From: Methanolobus tindarius DSM 2278
GTDB taxonomy: Archaea > Halobacteriota > Methanosarcinia > Methanosarcinales > Methanosarcinaceae
Assembly (NCBI RefSeq): GCF_000504205.1
Contig: NZ_AZAJ01000001.1
Span: forward strand, 1,896,879-1,960,878
Length of the DNA: 64,000 nt
Direction: 5' to 3'
In this document: positions 54,155-63,180 of the stretch, piece after piece
Layout of the letters: every line of letters starts with the position of its first letter
Position numbering within the stretch: position 1 is the first letter of the stretch
Program-made: the position numbers and the translations under genes
Notes under the pieces: generated by a model
Seen by the model: the letters and a program-made list of their open reading frames with translations, nothing else
Databases searched by the model: none
Told to the model about the DNA's origin: nothing

Positions 54155-55738
54155 TTATTCTCCCTTCCATGGAGTCTTCTGGAGCTTCCAGCTTGGGTTG
54201 TTCACTGCCATGTCTACATCTCTTGCAAAGTTCAGCACACCAGTAAATCCGGTGTAACGTCCACTGTAGTCATATGAGTGTATCTGTCTGGATGGGACAC
54301 CCATCTTCTGTGCCCAGTACTTGTCCTTGATACCTGAACAGAACAGGTCTGGCTTGAGTTCCTTGATGAGGAATTCTGTTTCGTGGTGGTTAAGATCATC
54401 CACAGCGATTGTACCATCCTTCATTTCAGGAAGCATTCCTTCATATTGCATAAGACCAAGCTTTTCCTTGAGTTCTTCCATACGTTCCGGACTGATAGCA
54501 GGTTCGAAATCCGGATCTCTTTCATAGTGGAGATCTTCAAGAATTCCACTGGATGCCTTTTCCTTCAGCCCGTCAAGAATCTGTCTACCTTCGTAGTCAT
54601 CACGGTGAGCGAACTGATATCCTGCAACAAGTACCTTCATTCCGAGATCCTCAAAGAGGTTCTGGTAGTGGTGGGATCTTGATCCACCAGCATAGATGAA
54701 TGCTGTCTTGCCCTGGAGTTTGTTCTTATACTTCTCAAGTTCTGGCTGTATCTTTGCCATTTCTTCTTCAATTACTTCCTCAGTCTTCTTTGTGAGTTCT
54801 TCATTGTCGAAGTATTCAGCCATCTTTCTGAGTGTCTTCTTTGTTCCTTCGACACCAACGTAATTGACCTTGAGCCATGGAACTCCATACTTCTCTTCCA
54901 TCATACGGTTAGTGTAGTTAACTGACCTGTGACAGAGAAGAATACTGAGCTTTGCCAGGTGTGCCTTTGATATATTGTGGTATGAACCGTCTCCAGTGAA
55001 GCTTGATACGATTCGGTATCCGATCTTCTCAAAGAGCGTCTTGATTTCCCATAGGTCACCACCAATGTTGTATTCACCAAAGATGTTGATGTCAAATGGT
55101 GTTGGGTTCTCAAGTTCTTCAGTACCGATGAGCTGTTCCATAATTACGTTACTTGCAACGTGGTGCCCTGCTGACTGGCTTACACCTCTGTACCCTTCAC
55201 AGCGAAGAGCCAGTACTTTTAATCCTGGATAATCCTTTTCTGCGTTACGTGCAACGTCTTCAATATCATCACCGATAAGTCCTACCGGACATGTTGCATT
55301 GATGGAGATAGCTCCAGGCTTGAAGATTCTCATTGCATCATCAATTGCATCCCTGAGCTTCTTTTCACCACCGAATACGATATCTGTTTCTTTCATATCT
55401 GTTGAGAAACAGTATTGCAGGTAGTTGTCGCCGCCATCTTCTGCCTTTGCCATGTTTCTCCTGGTTCCCCAGGTGTAGTATCCACAGCCAATTGGTCCGT
55501 GTGTGATGTGAACCATATCCTTGATAGGTCCCATTACCACACCCTTTCCACCGGCATATGCACAACCACGGTTTGTCATTATACCTGGTACGGTCTTAGC
55601 GTTGGCTTCGATGTGCTGCTCTGTTTCGCAGGAGTCCTTTACTGTAAAGTGCTTCCTTCTGTCCTTTTCAGTCTTCTTTGGATAGACCTTCATCATCTCG
55701 TCGATGACGCTCTGTGACTTCTCTACTTCAGAACTCAT
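54155..55738 (-). CDS. nifD: Nitrogenase MoFe protein alpha subunit NifD
   Basis: 527 residues. P-cluster Cys in [18 protein letters not shown] and [12 protein letters not shown]; FeMo-cofactor Cys in [11 protein letters not shown] and His in [16 protein letters not shown]. An insertion of about 50 residues near 395-455 (acidic, [20 protein letters not shown]) is the hallmark of the methanogen/clostridial NifD group. The ATG overlaps the nifI2 stop (ATGA). It reduces N2 at the cofactor. Confidence 0.97.
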   Translation of the reverse strand: MSSEVEKSQSVIDEMMKVYPKKTEKDRRKHFTVKDSCETEQHIEANAKTVPGIMTNRGCAYAGGKGVVMGPIKDMVHITHGPIGCGYYTWGTRRNMAKAEDGGDNYLQYCFSTDMKETDIVFGGEKKLRDAIDDAMRIFKPGAISINATCPVGLIGDDIEDVARNAEKDYPGLKVLALRCEGYRGVSQSAGHHVASNVIMEQLIGTEELENPTPFDINIFGEYNIGGDLWEIKTLFEKIGYRIVSSFTGDGSYHNISKAHLAKLSILLCHRSVNYTNRMMEEKYGVPWLKVNYVGVEGTKKTLRKMAEYFDNEELTKKTEEVIEEEMAKIQPELEKYKNKLQGKTAFIYAGGSRSHHYQNLFEDLGMKVLVAGYQFAHRDDYEGRQILDGLKEKASSGILEDLHYERDPDFEPAISPERMEELKEKLGLMQYEGMLPEMKDGTIAVDDLNHHETEFLIKELKPDLFCSGIKDKYWAQKMGVPSRQIHSYDYSGRYTGFTGVLNFARDVDMAVNNPSWKLQKTPWKGE

Positions 55739-56112
55739 TCTACATTCCTCCCTACAGTATCTTCTCCAGATTCTCCTGTCCTTACTCTGATAACTTCAGG
55801 TATGTCTGTGACGAAGATCTTTCCATCTCCTGCATGGCCTGTCTGGTTGATGTCGATTATTTTCTGTATTACCTTCTCAGCTGCATTGTCACTCACAACG
55901 ATGGTAAACATACGCTTTGGGACAAAAGGTATGTGAGTCATTTCTGGCTCTGGCTGTTCTGGAAGTGGAGGATTGAATTCAAAGCACAATCCCTTTTGCT
56001 TACCACGGCCCATCACCTTTTCTACGGTGAAAGAGGGGTAACCGCATCCATCAAGGGCATCAAGTGTCTTGTGCACCTTGTTCATGCGGATGATTGCCGT
56101 TATTTCCTTCAT
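55735..56112 (-). CDS. nifI2: PII-like nitrogenase regulator NifI2
   Basis: 125 residues, PII fold with an enlarged T-loop (residues 38-66, [19 protein letters not shown]) and the C-terminal [20 protein letters not shown]. NifI1/NifI2 sense ammonium and 2-oxoglutarate and switch off nitrogenase post-translationally by blocking NifH docking (known in methanogens). It overlaps nifD. Confidence 0.95.
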   Translation of the reverse strand: MKEITAIIRMNKVHKTLDALDGCGYPSFTVEKVMGRGKQKGLCFEFNPPLPEQPEPEMTHIPFVPKRMFTIVVSDNAAEKVIQKIIDINQTGHAGDGKIFVTDIPEVIRVRTGESGEDTVGRNVE

Positions 56113-56130
56113 TTAAAAATCCCTCCGGAT

Positions 56131-56448
56131 TTAAAGTCCGCTTGCGCCTGTACGGATTGTGTATGCGTTTTCTACTGGGTTCACGAAGACCTTACCGTCT
56201 CCGTACTTTCCTGTGTGAGCTGATGACTTGATTATCTCAAGGACCTTGTCCTTGTCAGCATCTTCAACTACTAACATAAGCATTGTTTTTGGAAGTTCAT
56301 TGAACTGTAAATCTGCTGTGTGGATACCTCTCTGCTTTCCTCTTCCGAATACATCGGTCTTAGTAAGGGATACAAAGTCTTCCTTTTCAAGTGCGTCTAC
56401 AACATCAACTACCTTTTCCGGTCTGATTATTGCACGAATCATCTGCAT
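56131..56448 (-). CDS. nifI1: PII-like nitrogenase regulator NifI1
   Basis: 105 residues with PII motifs (IRAIIRPEKVVDVVDALEKE, VFGRGKQRG in the T-loop region, GKYGDGKVFVNPVENAYTIRTG). It acts with NifI2 as a hexamer-type inhibitor of NifDK. It lies 18 bp before nifI2 and 24 bp after nifH. Confidence 0.95.
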   Translation of the reverse strand: MQMIRAIIRPEKVVDVVDALEKEDFVSLTKTDVFGRGKQRGIHTADLQFNELPKTMLMLVVEDADKDKVLEIIKSSAHTGKYGDGKVFVNPVENAYTIRTGASGL

Positions 56449-56472
56449 AGTTTTTCACCTCAGATATTGTAA

Positions 56473-57312
<840 letters not shown>

Positions 57313-57388
57313 TTATTTGATGTGTTTTTTTGTTGTGTTTGTTGTACGACTGTGTTAATTATTGGAGCTGCGTTGTTTTGTATCGTAC

Positions 57389-57424
57389 AACGGAATCCTA
57401 TGTACTATGTTCCAATATATAAAA
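57389..57424 (-). promoter_or_regulatory. nifH promoter and operator-like palindrome
   Basis: On the minus strand TTTTATATATTGG is the TATA box (57412-57424), followed by GGAACATAGTACATAGGATTCC, an inverted repeat with GGAA/TTCC ends, where a repressor such as NrpR would sit. The 19-nt plus-strand string AACGGAATCCTATGTACTA (57389-57407) recurs exactly at 57849-57867. Operator identity is an inference. Confidence 0.65.
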
Positions 57425-57667
57425 CTATTGCTACTTTACTTTTATTTATTTTTCATACATTAGTTAAAAACAGTATCAGTGGCGCAAGTCCACTCGCATT
57501 TTATTTTTTATTAGTAAGTGCAGGTTATTTGTCCATTTCAGGGAATATTCGTATTTTTTGGCCCATTTTGGCAAACACTTATATATTGTAATATCTGACC
57601 TTTTCAATAAAGACCATAAACTGAAGAGTTAAGGCAATATTCTTTCTGTATTATATATTTATATTTC

Positions 57668-57851
57668 AAAAAAGCCAGGTACCGCTCTGATTTTCCGGAG
57701 CTGCGTTCAAAGCGGACCTGTCACCTAAGAGGTAGTTAGTACCATTTCCCTGCGAACGTTTTTCTCATGGCTGGTCTACCATGATTACAGGGTATGTGTT
57801 TCGTTTTTGTTTGCTTTAGGAAGCAGGTTCTATGCTTGTTAGGATACTAAC
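57668..57851 (-). ncRNA. Putative nitrogen-controlled small RNA of about 180 nt
   Basis: Behind a near-copy of the nifH promoter and with no ORF. Minus-strand folds seen: GTTAG/CTAAC at the 5' end (57851-57838); CCCTG/CAGGG (57792-57748) enclosing TCATGG/CCATGA; and a long terminator stem CAGGT-CCGCTTTGA with TCAGAGCGG-TACCTG (57720-57674) followed by TTTTTT at 57673-57668. The M. mazei sRNA154 is a known nif-linked sRNA; homology is not established here. Confidence 0.6.
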
Positions 57852-57883
57852 GGAATCCTATGTACTAGGTCTTTATATTTAAA
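57849..57883 (-). promoter_or_regulatory. Second nif-type promoter, for the ncRNA
   Basis: Minus-strand TATA TTTAAATATAAAG (57871-57883) and the same 19-nt element as nifH (57849-57867). Upstream GTAGAAATAGG mirrors GTAGCAATAGT before nifH, so about 45 bp of promoter is shared. A transposon is inserted 14 bp upstream of the TATA. Confidence 0.62.
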
Positions 57884-57897
57884 CCTATTTCTACATA

Positions 57898-57919
57898 GAT
57901 TCTGTTAAGTTAAGGAGTA
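57898..57919 (+). repeat. Left terminal inverted repeat
   Basis: 22 bp, perfect inverse of 63159-63180. Its inner end TTAAGGAGTA also supplies a Shine-Dalgarno for the gene at 57926. Confidence 0.9.
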
Positions 57920-57925
57920 TGAAAA

Positions 57926-58285
57926 ATGAAAGGAACTAACTCAAAAAATATGGAAACAAATTTAAATGTTAAAAATGATGTGAAAAGTTGGATGAGGACT
58001 TTAATTCAAGGAATTAGTTTACTTATTTTTGCTTTCTTATTGCTAATACTAACAAGCATTGATAATATGGTAGGTTTTAGCACATTTTCAAAACAATTAA
58101 CAACATTTGTAACCTTAATTTATCTTATTATTTTTTTACTATTGATAATCGATCCTAATCAAGTAAGAATATTTACACTTGGTCATTTTGAACCATATAA
58201 AAAGCTGTTGATTTTAATTGCGATGTTGCTGCTGACATATGTTTTTTTGGTACCTGCAATATTATATATGGTTGGGATGGTGTGA
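57926..58285 (+). CDS. Transposon cargo: small membrane protein (3 helices)
   Basis: 119 residues with a hydrophilic N-terminus and three likely transmembrane helices (about 30-46, 58-76, 92-112). No known family recognised. AAGGAG inside the left inverted repeat lies 7-12 nt before the ATG. It abuts the next membrane protein gene (stop then ATG with no gap), so the two are one operon. Function unknown. Confidence 0.72.
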   Translation: MKGTNSKNMETNLNVKNDVKSWMRTLIQGISLLIFAFLLLILTSIDNMVGFSTFSKQLTTFVTLIYLIIFLLLIIDPNQVRIFTLGHFEPYKKLLILIAMLLLTYVFLVPAILYMVGMV

Positions 58286-58870
58286 ATGGACCTATATGAG
58301 CTTCCACCCTACATGGATGCATTATCAACTAGTGTATGGAACACCATCTTGGGTCTAGAGATTTTGAAAACTTTGCAGTACACTGGAATTTACATTTTAT
58401 TTGGGCTAATAATGAGTGTGTTTGTGATTGTGTATTTTGATGAGAGATTAATTGATAGTTTCCTTTCATCAGATAGTAAGACATATAGCTATCCCTTAGT
58501 GTTTTATTTAACAATCTTACTTATCATTCAATTAGTAAATGCAAAAACAAACATAACAGCAATATTTGTAGAGGTTCTATTTATTCTTTTTATTGTAAAA
58601 TTGATAGGGTTAATAAATGCCAACGCTGGAAAAAATATATTGGAAATTCTGGGCGGATTTGCTTTAATAGAAATTATTTTATCACCGAATGGTAACTTAG
58701 ATAACTTAGATTATATACTAATAACTCCACTTTTTTTAATATCAATTATACTATTGTCTACAATTAAGTGTAAATGGAGTAAAGAGTTAATAGTGAACTT
58801 TTATACATGGGCTACAAATTACATTTTAATGAAGCTAATTAAAGATGAGTCAGTTAAAGAAAAAGACTAA
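58286..58870 (+). CDS. Transposon cargo: multi-spanning membrane protein
   Basis: 194 residues with five or six hydrophobic helices (for example ILGLEILKTLQYTGIYILFGLIMSVFVIVY region, and later helices to residue 160) and a lysine-rich end. No family recognised. It shares the operon with the 3-helix protein. Its stop overlaps the stop of the minus-strand 56-residue gene. Confidence 0.68.
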   Translation: MDLYELPPYMDALSTSVWNTILGLEILKTLQYTGIYILFGLIMSVFVIVYFDERLIDSFLSSDSKTYSYPLVFYLTILLIIQLVNAKTNITAIFVEVLFILFIVKLIGLINANAGKNILEILGGFALIEIILSPNGNLDNLDYILITPLFLISIILLSTIKCKWSKELIVNFYTWATNYILMKLIKDESVKEKD

Positions 58871-59037
58871 TCTTCCAAATCTTCAAATTTGGTTAAGCCC
58901 TTGACCTCATCCAACTTTTCACGCAACTTGTTTTCCCACTCTTCATACTCGATTACCCCTTTTTCTTCTAAGAGTTCAACCAAGGATGTTATCATTTTAT
59001 CCAAATGATAAATTTCACCTTCAATGTCTTTTGTCAT
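58867..59037 (-). CDS. Transposon cargo: 56-residue acidic/helical protein
   Basis: Starts MTKDIEGEIYHLDKMITSLV, then charged helix up to LTKFEDLED. It is below the usual size cutoff. Its ATG overlaps the AbrB-like stop (ATGA), so it is a coupled second gene. Possible toxin, partner or accessory protein; nothing is certain. Confidence 0.6.
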   Translation of the reverse strand: MTKDIEGEIYHLDKMITSLVELLEEKGVIEYEEWENKLREKLDEVKGLTKFEDLED

Positions 59038-59192
59038 TGTTTCACGACCTTAAGAACGAGATTGCTATTATCCATCGTCCACATCAGCTTATCACCTTTA
59101 TGAATATCAAGAAGGTTAATAAGTGCTGTGGGAATCGGTGTCGTATATTTCCCACTTGACTCCTGCACCGTTGTTTTTAGTCCTTTCGTCAT
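59034..59192 (-). CDS. Transposon cargo: AbrB/MazE-like DNA-binding protein
   Basis: 52 residues, MTKGLKTTVQESSGKYTTPI, then PTALINLLDIHKGDKLMWTM and a short tail. This is the SpoVT/AbrB swapped-hairpin pattern (KYTTPIPTAL... GDKL) of antitoxins and regulators. It starts 4 bp after the transposase stop and is coupled to the 56-residue gene. It may regulate the transposase. Confidence 0.7.
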   Translation of the reverse strand: MTKGLKTTVQESSGKYTTPIPTALINLLDIHKGDKLMWTMDNSNLVLKVVKQ

Positions 59193-59196
59193 ATCA

Positions 59197-60057
59197 TCAC
59201 GCTCCGTTTATAGATGCTTGCCATTTTGTAGCCTGATCAATCAGTGATTCCCATTTATTAGAAGTATCAATGTCAACTCCTGCAGCTTCTGCTGGAGTTT
59301 TGCCTTTAAGTGCGCTGTGTGGTCTAAGGAAATTGTAATGAACAAACCAACCCTCAAGAAGCAGTCTTGTTTTATCCATTGAATCAAGTCCACGTCTTGC
59401 CCTAAGCATGTCTTTAAGGCTTCCGTGCAGTCTTTCAACAATATTATTTGTTCTTCTGCTATTGATGCCTACATTCTGTATAAGCTTTGTATCCTTTGTA
59501 CGCCTGTCATAGAATACCTTGTTAAATGGCTTTCTGTATGCGAAACAACCATCTGCAAAGATAAACTTAGGCTTATTCATTGCCCTATTTGCTGCATCCT
59601 CAAAAAGAATTGTACAATCCTTGTTTGTACGGGTATTAGATAGATGTCCTGCGACCATGAACCGAGTATCTTCATCTATAATCTCCCAGAACCATTTTTG
59701 TTCGCCCTTGATCTTAATAGCTGTTTCATCAACGTGCCAGTTGTCACCAAATTCTACTTTGAGGCTAGAAACGTAATCATAAACGAGATTGGAGTATTTT
59801 GTAATCCAATTGTGAATTGTGACCTGTGAGACATCGACTTTAAAGATATACCTTATCTGCTCTTGGATTTTCCTTACGCTCATTCCGTCAAAGTAAAAAC
59901 CAATTGCAACAGCAATGATATGCTTCTGACTTCTCATGCGCCCGAAGTTATCATTTTCAAGGAATCTAAAGTTACATTCCTTGCACTTGTATCTCTGGAT
60001 TCCATCTCTCTTGCCTATTTTGACAACTTTTGATGAATCACATTTCTTACAGTTCAT
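59197..60057 (-). CDS. IS6/IS240-type transposase of the transposon
   Basis: 286 residues. N-terminal zinc ribbon CKKCDSSKVVKIGKRDGIQRYKCKECNFRF (in parts), an HTH, then the DDE domain: WHVDETAIKIKG (D), FIFADGCFAYRKPF (D), NIVERLHGSLKDMLRARRG (E). The catalytic triad is complete, and no frameshift is visible. Because the next gene starts 4 bp after its stop, the gene has no private left end, and the element's own ends must be the outer 22-bp repeats. Confidence 0.9.
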   Translation of the reverse strand: MNCKKCDSSKVVKIGKRDGIQRYKCKECNFRFLENDNFGRMRSQKHIIAVAIGFYFDGMSVRKIQEQIRYIFKVDVSQVTIHNWITKYSNLVYDYVSSLKVEFGDNWHVDETAIKIKGEQKWFWEIIDEDTRFMVAGHLSNTRTNKDCTILFEDAANRAMNKPKFIFADGCFAYRKPFNKVFYDRRTKDTKLIQNVGINSRRTNNIVERLHGSLKDMLRARRGLDSMDKTRLLLEGWFVHYNFLRPHSALKGKTPAEAAGVDIDTSNKWESLIDQATKWQASINGA

Positions 60058-60204
60058 AATTTAGCCTCTACTTAATATTAAGGCACCATATTATATATAC
60101 TTATTCTTACCTAAAAAGGTACCTTTATTTTACAGTGTTGGCGTAAACAATATTTATTAGTAATTCCACATATAGTTCATATATAGAGCATATATGGTAC
60201 AAAA
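60058..60204. promoter_or_regulatory. Divergent promoters of the transposase and RHH genes
   Basis: 147 bp. TATA-like ATTATATATAC near 60090 reads toward the minus-strand transposase. A perfect palindrome AAAGGTACCTTT (60115-60126) lies between the two genes, and repeated CATATA boxes (CATATAGTTCATATATAG...) precede the plus-strand RHH gene, suitable for an RHH operator. Confidence 0.5.
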
Positions 60205-60399
60205 ATGTCTATAGAAACTACAACCTATAGCAAAGTAAGTATCCCAAATCATATGAGAGATGAGATAGAAAGGATAATTGAAAATGACAAAAGGCTTGGT
60301 TTTGTTTCAATTCAAGAATTTGTGAAAGAAGCTATCAGGAGAAGTATTATACAATATGGGGGGATTTCTGATCAAAACCCTGATGAACTCGATGAATAG
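60205..60399 (+). CDS. Transposon cargo: ribbon-helix-helix (CopG-type) regulator
   Basis: 64 residues. YSKVSIPNHMRDEIERIIEN gives the beta-strand and first helix, and LGFVSIQEFVKEAIRRSIIQ the second helix, the standard RHH layout. The tail is acidic (DQNPDELDE). It lies alone before a small spacer (62 bp) with its own TATA (about 60418). It may repress the cargo or itself. Confidence 0.8.
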   Translation: MSIETTTYSKVSIPNHMRDEIERIIENDKRLGFVSIQEFVKEAIRRSIIQYGGISDQNPDELDE

Positions 60400-60461
60400 T
60401 TTCACCATGCAAATTTAGTCTATATATAGCACAAAAAACAAAATGGATATTAGGTAGACAA

Positions 60462-61061
60462 ATGGAAAACAACTCTAATAATTATGAAGGGGAGCATCCC
60501 GAAATTATAAAGCAAAAGGGACTTGAAAGTTTAATATTACTAATAATAGGTGCAGATAAATCTCCTATCTCGTTACTTCATCTCCAAAAAGAAACTTTTT
60601 TGTTATGGAACTTTCACCCATATATGAAAGAGTTTATCCACTTTGTTGGACATTACAGAGGTCCATTTTCATCAGAAGTAGAAAAGACTGTACTTTATCC
60701 ACGTTATCTTGAAGACTGCTGGTCATACATTCCACCACGTGCAAAACCATCGCGGGATATACTTAGTGGTGGATATGTGCAGATAACTCAAAAAGGACAA
60801 AATAAGTATGATGAAATATACTCAAGAGCCGTTAAATTAGATAACTTAAGAGTATTGTTATCTGGGATTAAGGCAGTTCGTGAATTATATGATAAACTGA
60901 ACGAAGAAGAGCTTCTCCTTTTGATTTATGATACTTATCCCGAATATAAACTAAAATCGAATGTTTCAAATATGATATTTGATAAAAAAAATATGTTAGC
61001 GAAACAAATTTATGAAAAAGGCTTCATTGATAAAGAAAGAATGGAAAATCTGATAGGGTAG
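60462..61061 (+). CDS. Transposon cargo: unknown protein, first of a three-gene unit
   Basis: 199 residues. LHLQKETFLLWNF and HYRGPFSSEVEK recall the Panacea/SocA-like (DUF4065) antitoxin pattern (LQK..., GP-S), but the match is weak and read by eye. Mixed helices, no membrane segment. It lies 6 bp before the PIN-like gene, which is the position an antitoxin would have. Start ATG 60462; TCTATATATAGC at about 60418-60429 is the likely TATA box. Confidence 0.6.
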   Translation: MENNSNNYEGEHPEIIKQKGLESLILLIIGADKSPISLLHLQKETFLLWNFHPYMKEFIHFVGHYRGPFSSEVEKTVLYPRYLEDCWSYIPPRAKPSRDILSGGYVQITQKGQNKYDEIYSRAVKLDNLRVLLSGIKAVRELYDKLNEEELLLLIYDTYPEYKLKSNVSNMIFDKKNMLAKQIYEKGFIDKERMENLIG

Positions 61062-61067
61062 AGTCAA

Positions 61068-61658
61068 ATGTGTGATAATGTTGTTGCTGATAGTTCTTTT
61101 TATATTTGCTATTGTGATGACATAAAAAAACACGATTTTTTATCTGACATTTTATCTTTGTATTCATTTCATGTAGGTCCGATAATAAAAGGTGAATTGC
61201 CAGAAGATTTAATTGATTCTAATTATTTTCAATCATCTGTTGCAGTCAATGATGCATCTTTTTTTGAGCTTGTAAAACCATATTTCGGCAGAATAGATAG
61301 TCATAAAAATGATGGTGAATATGAAGCAATTGGATTAGCATACGATTTAAATACTACATCAAATTTAAAATGTTTAATCATAGATGAAAGAAGGGCATAT
61401 AATTTTGTAAATAGTAATTTTCCCTCGTTGAAAAGCAAGTTAACTCGGAACATCGGCTTTATTCTGAATTGCTGCCAAACAGATAAAACAGTATCTGTTC
61501 ACTTAGTGATTGATATTCTAGAAAGCATAAAAGAATGTATCATTGAAGCGGAAACCAATGGAAACCAAAAACGTCCATGTAGTTTTGATAAAAAAACATG
61601 TGAAGAGATTATTGTAAAATTAATTAAACAACTTAAGGATAAATATGTCTGTTCTTGA
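61068..61658 (+). CDS. Transposon cargo: PIN-like nuclease (DUF3368-like)
   Basis: 196 residues. Acidic residues fall at the places expected of a PIN fold: VADSSFYICYCD (N-terminal Asp), HKNDGEYEAIGLAYDL (Glu), CLIIDERRAYNFV (Asp, Glu). DUF3368 PIN proteins have just this GEYEA...IIDERRA order. It would be a ribonuclease toxin or an RNA-cutting effector. It is overlapped by 14 bp by the next gene. Confidence 0.65.
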   Translation: MCDNVVADSSFYICYCDDIKKHDFLSDILSLYSFHVGPIIKGELPEDLIDSNYFQSSVAVNDASFFELVKPYFGRIDSHKNDGEYEAIGLAYDLNTTSNLKCLIIDERRAYNFVNSNFPSLKSKLTRNIGFILNCCQTDKTVSVHLVIDILESIKECIIEAETNGNQKRPCSFDKKTCEEIIVKLIKQLKDKYVCS

Positions 61659-62958
61659 ATATGATTCTCACATTACAATTGAAGAAGAGCCTATAGCAGA
61701 AGTCAGAAACCCTGATTACTGCGTTCGTTCTATTGAACTAGAAAATATAGGTAAGAAGCTGGATACTCCATTTAAGATATTATCAGGCGATGGAGTTACT
61801 GAAACAGAGCTAAACCATTATAGTACAGCTTTATCAAATCCAATATTTGAAAGTGCGAGGTTCTTACAGGCCCCTATAAGTTGGGCTGGATTAGAAAAAT
61901 ATCTTACTGAATACTCTTCTCACAAAAGAAACCAAAGCCTGAGAGATTTTTTTAAAATTAAAAACAAACAATTTTGGGATAAATCCTTAACAACGCTTTC
62001 GTTGTCATTTCCAAGAAATCCATTTGAAAAACAGTCATTTAAAACAGTTGAATTTGGTGGGCTTGACGATGATAGTTATCTCTATTTATTGAATTTTATA
62101 CATGCTAATTCTTCCGCTTTTGTTTTAGTTCCTGATATAAAAATTGAAACCAATGATTTTGTTTCAACCTATCTTGAAAAAATAGATTTTAGTGTAAAGA
62201 TACTTTCTGATATAAACAGTAAACCTATTTTTGTTCCTTTGCCGCTAACTGCATCTGAAAATGTAACGGTAAAGATATTACAACACTATAAACAAAATAA
62301 GTATTCTAATATATGGATCAATTTTAATGATAAGCCATGTGATTCTAATTTTTCTGCAGATCTTCGATCAACAAAACAATTGATTAACAAATATATGGAT
62401 GGCTTGAGTGTTGTTCTTCACTGTTCTCATATAAAAAGAGGGATACTACCACATTTACAAGATACGCAAGTGGCTTCATCTGATGTTTTGACACAGTTTT
62501 TTGGTGCAGACTTTATAGGCGTTAAGCGATTTGGTGCTGGAAGAAATCCATATGCTGATGATCCAGAACACTTAGCACAAGAAGCACTTAAAAATAATTT
62601 TGACACTATAGAACAATACCAGCAAGCAAAAGAAGATAGTGCAACAAGAATGTTTGATCCAACCACTTATTATTATCACAATTTGGATGAATATTCATAT
62701 AGCACTGATTTTGACATGACACTACTGCGGGATCGAACACACAACAAAATAGTAAATGATTTGTTAATACATGGTGAAGTTGAGTCAGTAAAAAAGTATG
62801 TTGAAGAAAATGCAGATACGTCTATAACTAGCCGCCCACTTAAAAAGTATCTTCAACAAAAGAAAATGATTCAAGAAAACCTATTGATTAAGGATGCACT
62901 TATTCCAAAAACAATTGCTCCTACACTATCTGATCTTGCAGATATATTAGGCATTTAA
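61645..62958 (+). CDS. Transposon cargo: 437-residue unknown protein
   Basis: No family recognised. It has mixed alpha/beta segments such as KPIFVPLPLTASENVTVKIL, SNIWINFNDKP and LSVVLHCSHIKRGILPHLQDTQVASSDVLTQFFGAD (TIM-barrel-like spacing; possible distant relation to tRNA-guanine-transglycosylase-like enzymes is a guess). The C-terminus is helical (PLKKYLQQKKMIQENLLI). It overlaps the PIN-like gene by 14 bp, so the two are translated together. Confidence 0.55.
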   Translation: MSVLEYDSHITIEEEPIAEVRNPDYCVRSIELENIGKKLDTPFKILSGDGVTETELNHYSTALSNPIFESARFLQAPISWAGLEKYLTEYSSHKRNQSLRDFFKIKNKQFWDKSLTTLSLSFPRNPFEKQSFKTVEFGGLDDDSYLYLLNFIHANSSAFVLVPDIKIETNDFVSTYLEKIDFSVKILSDINSKPIFVPLPLTASENVTVKILQHYKQNKYSNIWINFNDKPCDSNFSADLRSTKQLINKYMDGLSVVLHCSHIKRGILPHLQDTQVASSDVLTQFFGADFIGVKRFGAGRNPYADDPEHLAQEALKNNFDTIEQYQQAKEDSATRMFDPTTYYYHNLDEYSYSTDFDMTLLRDRTHNKIVNDLLIHGEVESVKKYVEENADTSITSRPLKKYLQQKKMIQENLLIKDALIPKTIAPTLSDLADILGI

Positions 62959-63158
62959 GTTTTTACCGTTATTCTCTTAGAATCACACATATTGCTATCA
63001 TTGAAGTATAGTTGTTCAACGCTTCTTATTAGCAGTGAAAATAATAGTAAATGCTAAATACCAGAACTCAATTACAAACCTTTTTATACTACTTTTTAGC
63101 GCACTGAAACTGATTTTTTAGCAACATTTTGAAGCCAGAGCATTGCGTTTTTTCTGCG
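62959..63158. other. Spacer before the right transposon end
   Basis: 200 bp, AT-rich. No gene or clear hairpin is seen. It may hold the transcription end of the three-gene unit. Confidence 0.4.
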
Positions 63159-63180
63159 TACTCCTTAACTTAACAGAATC
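63159..63180 (-). repeat. Right terminal inverted repeat
   Basis: 22 bp, perfect inverse of 57898-57919. Confidence 0.9.

Larger units (their letters stand above)
57898..63180. mobile_element. 5.28-kb IS6-type transposon with cargo genes
   Basis: Perfect 22-bp inverted ends (GATTCTGTTAAGTTAAGG first 18 bp) at 57898-57919 and 63159-63180, flanked by the direct repeat TTCTACATA at 57889-57897 and 63181-63189. The ends resemble IS6/IS240-type tips (G-TTCTGTT...). One IS240-type transposase (59197-60057) lies inside with no private ends. Cargo: two membrane proteins, an AbrB-like and a 56-residue gene, an RHH gene, and a three-gene unknown/PIN-like/unknown unit. A 9-bp duplication (or 7 bp if one A is counted in the end) departs from the 8 bp usual for IS6. 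Confidence 0.82.

Noticed and set aside
59197-60057. A stand-alone IS6-type insertion sequence around the transposase
   Set aside because: No private inverted ends fit: the downstream side has only 4 bp before the AbrB-like gene. The outer 22-bp ends are perfect and are flanked by a target duplication.
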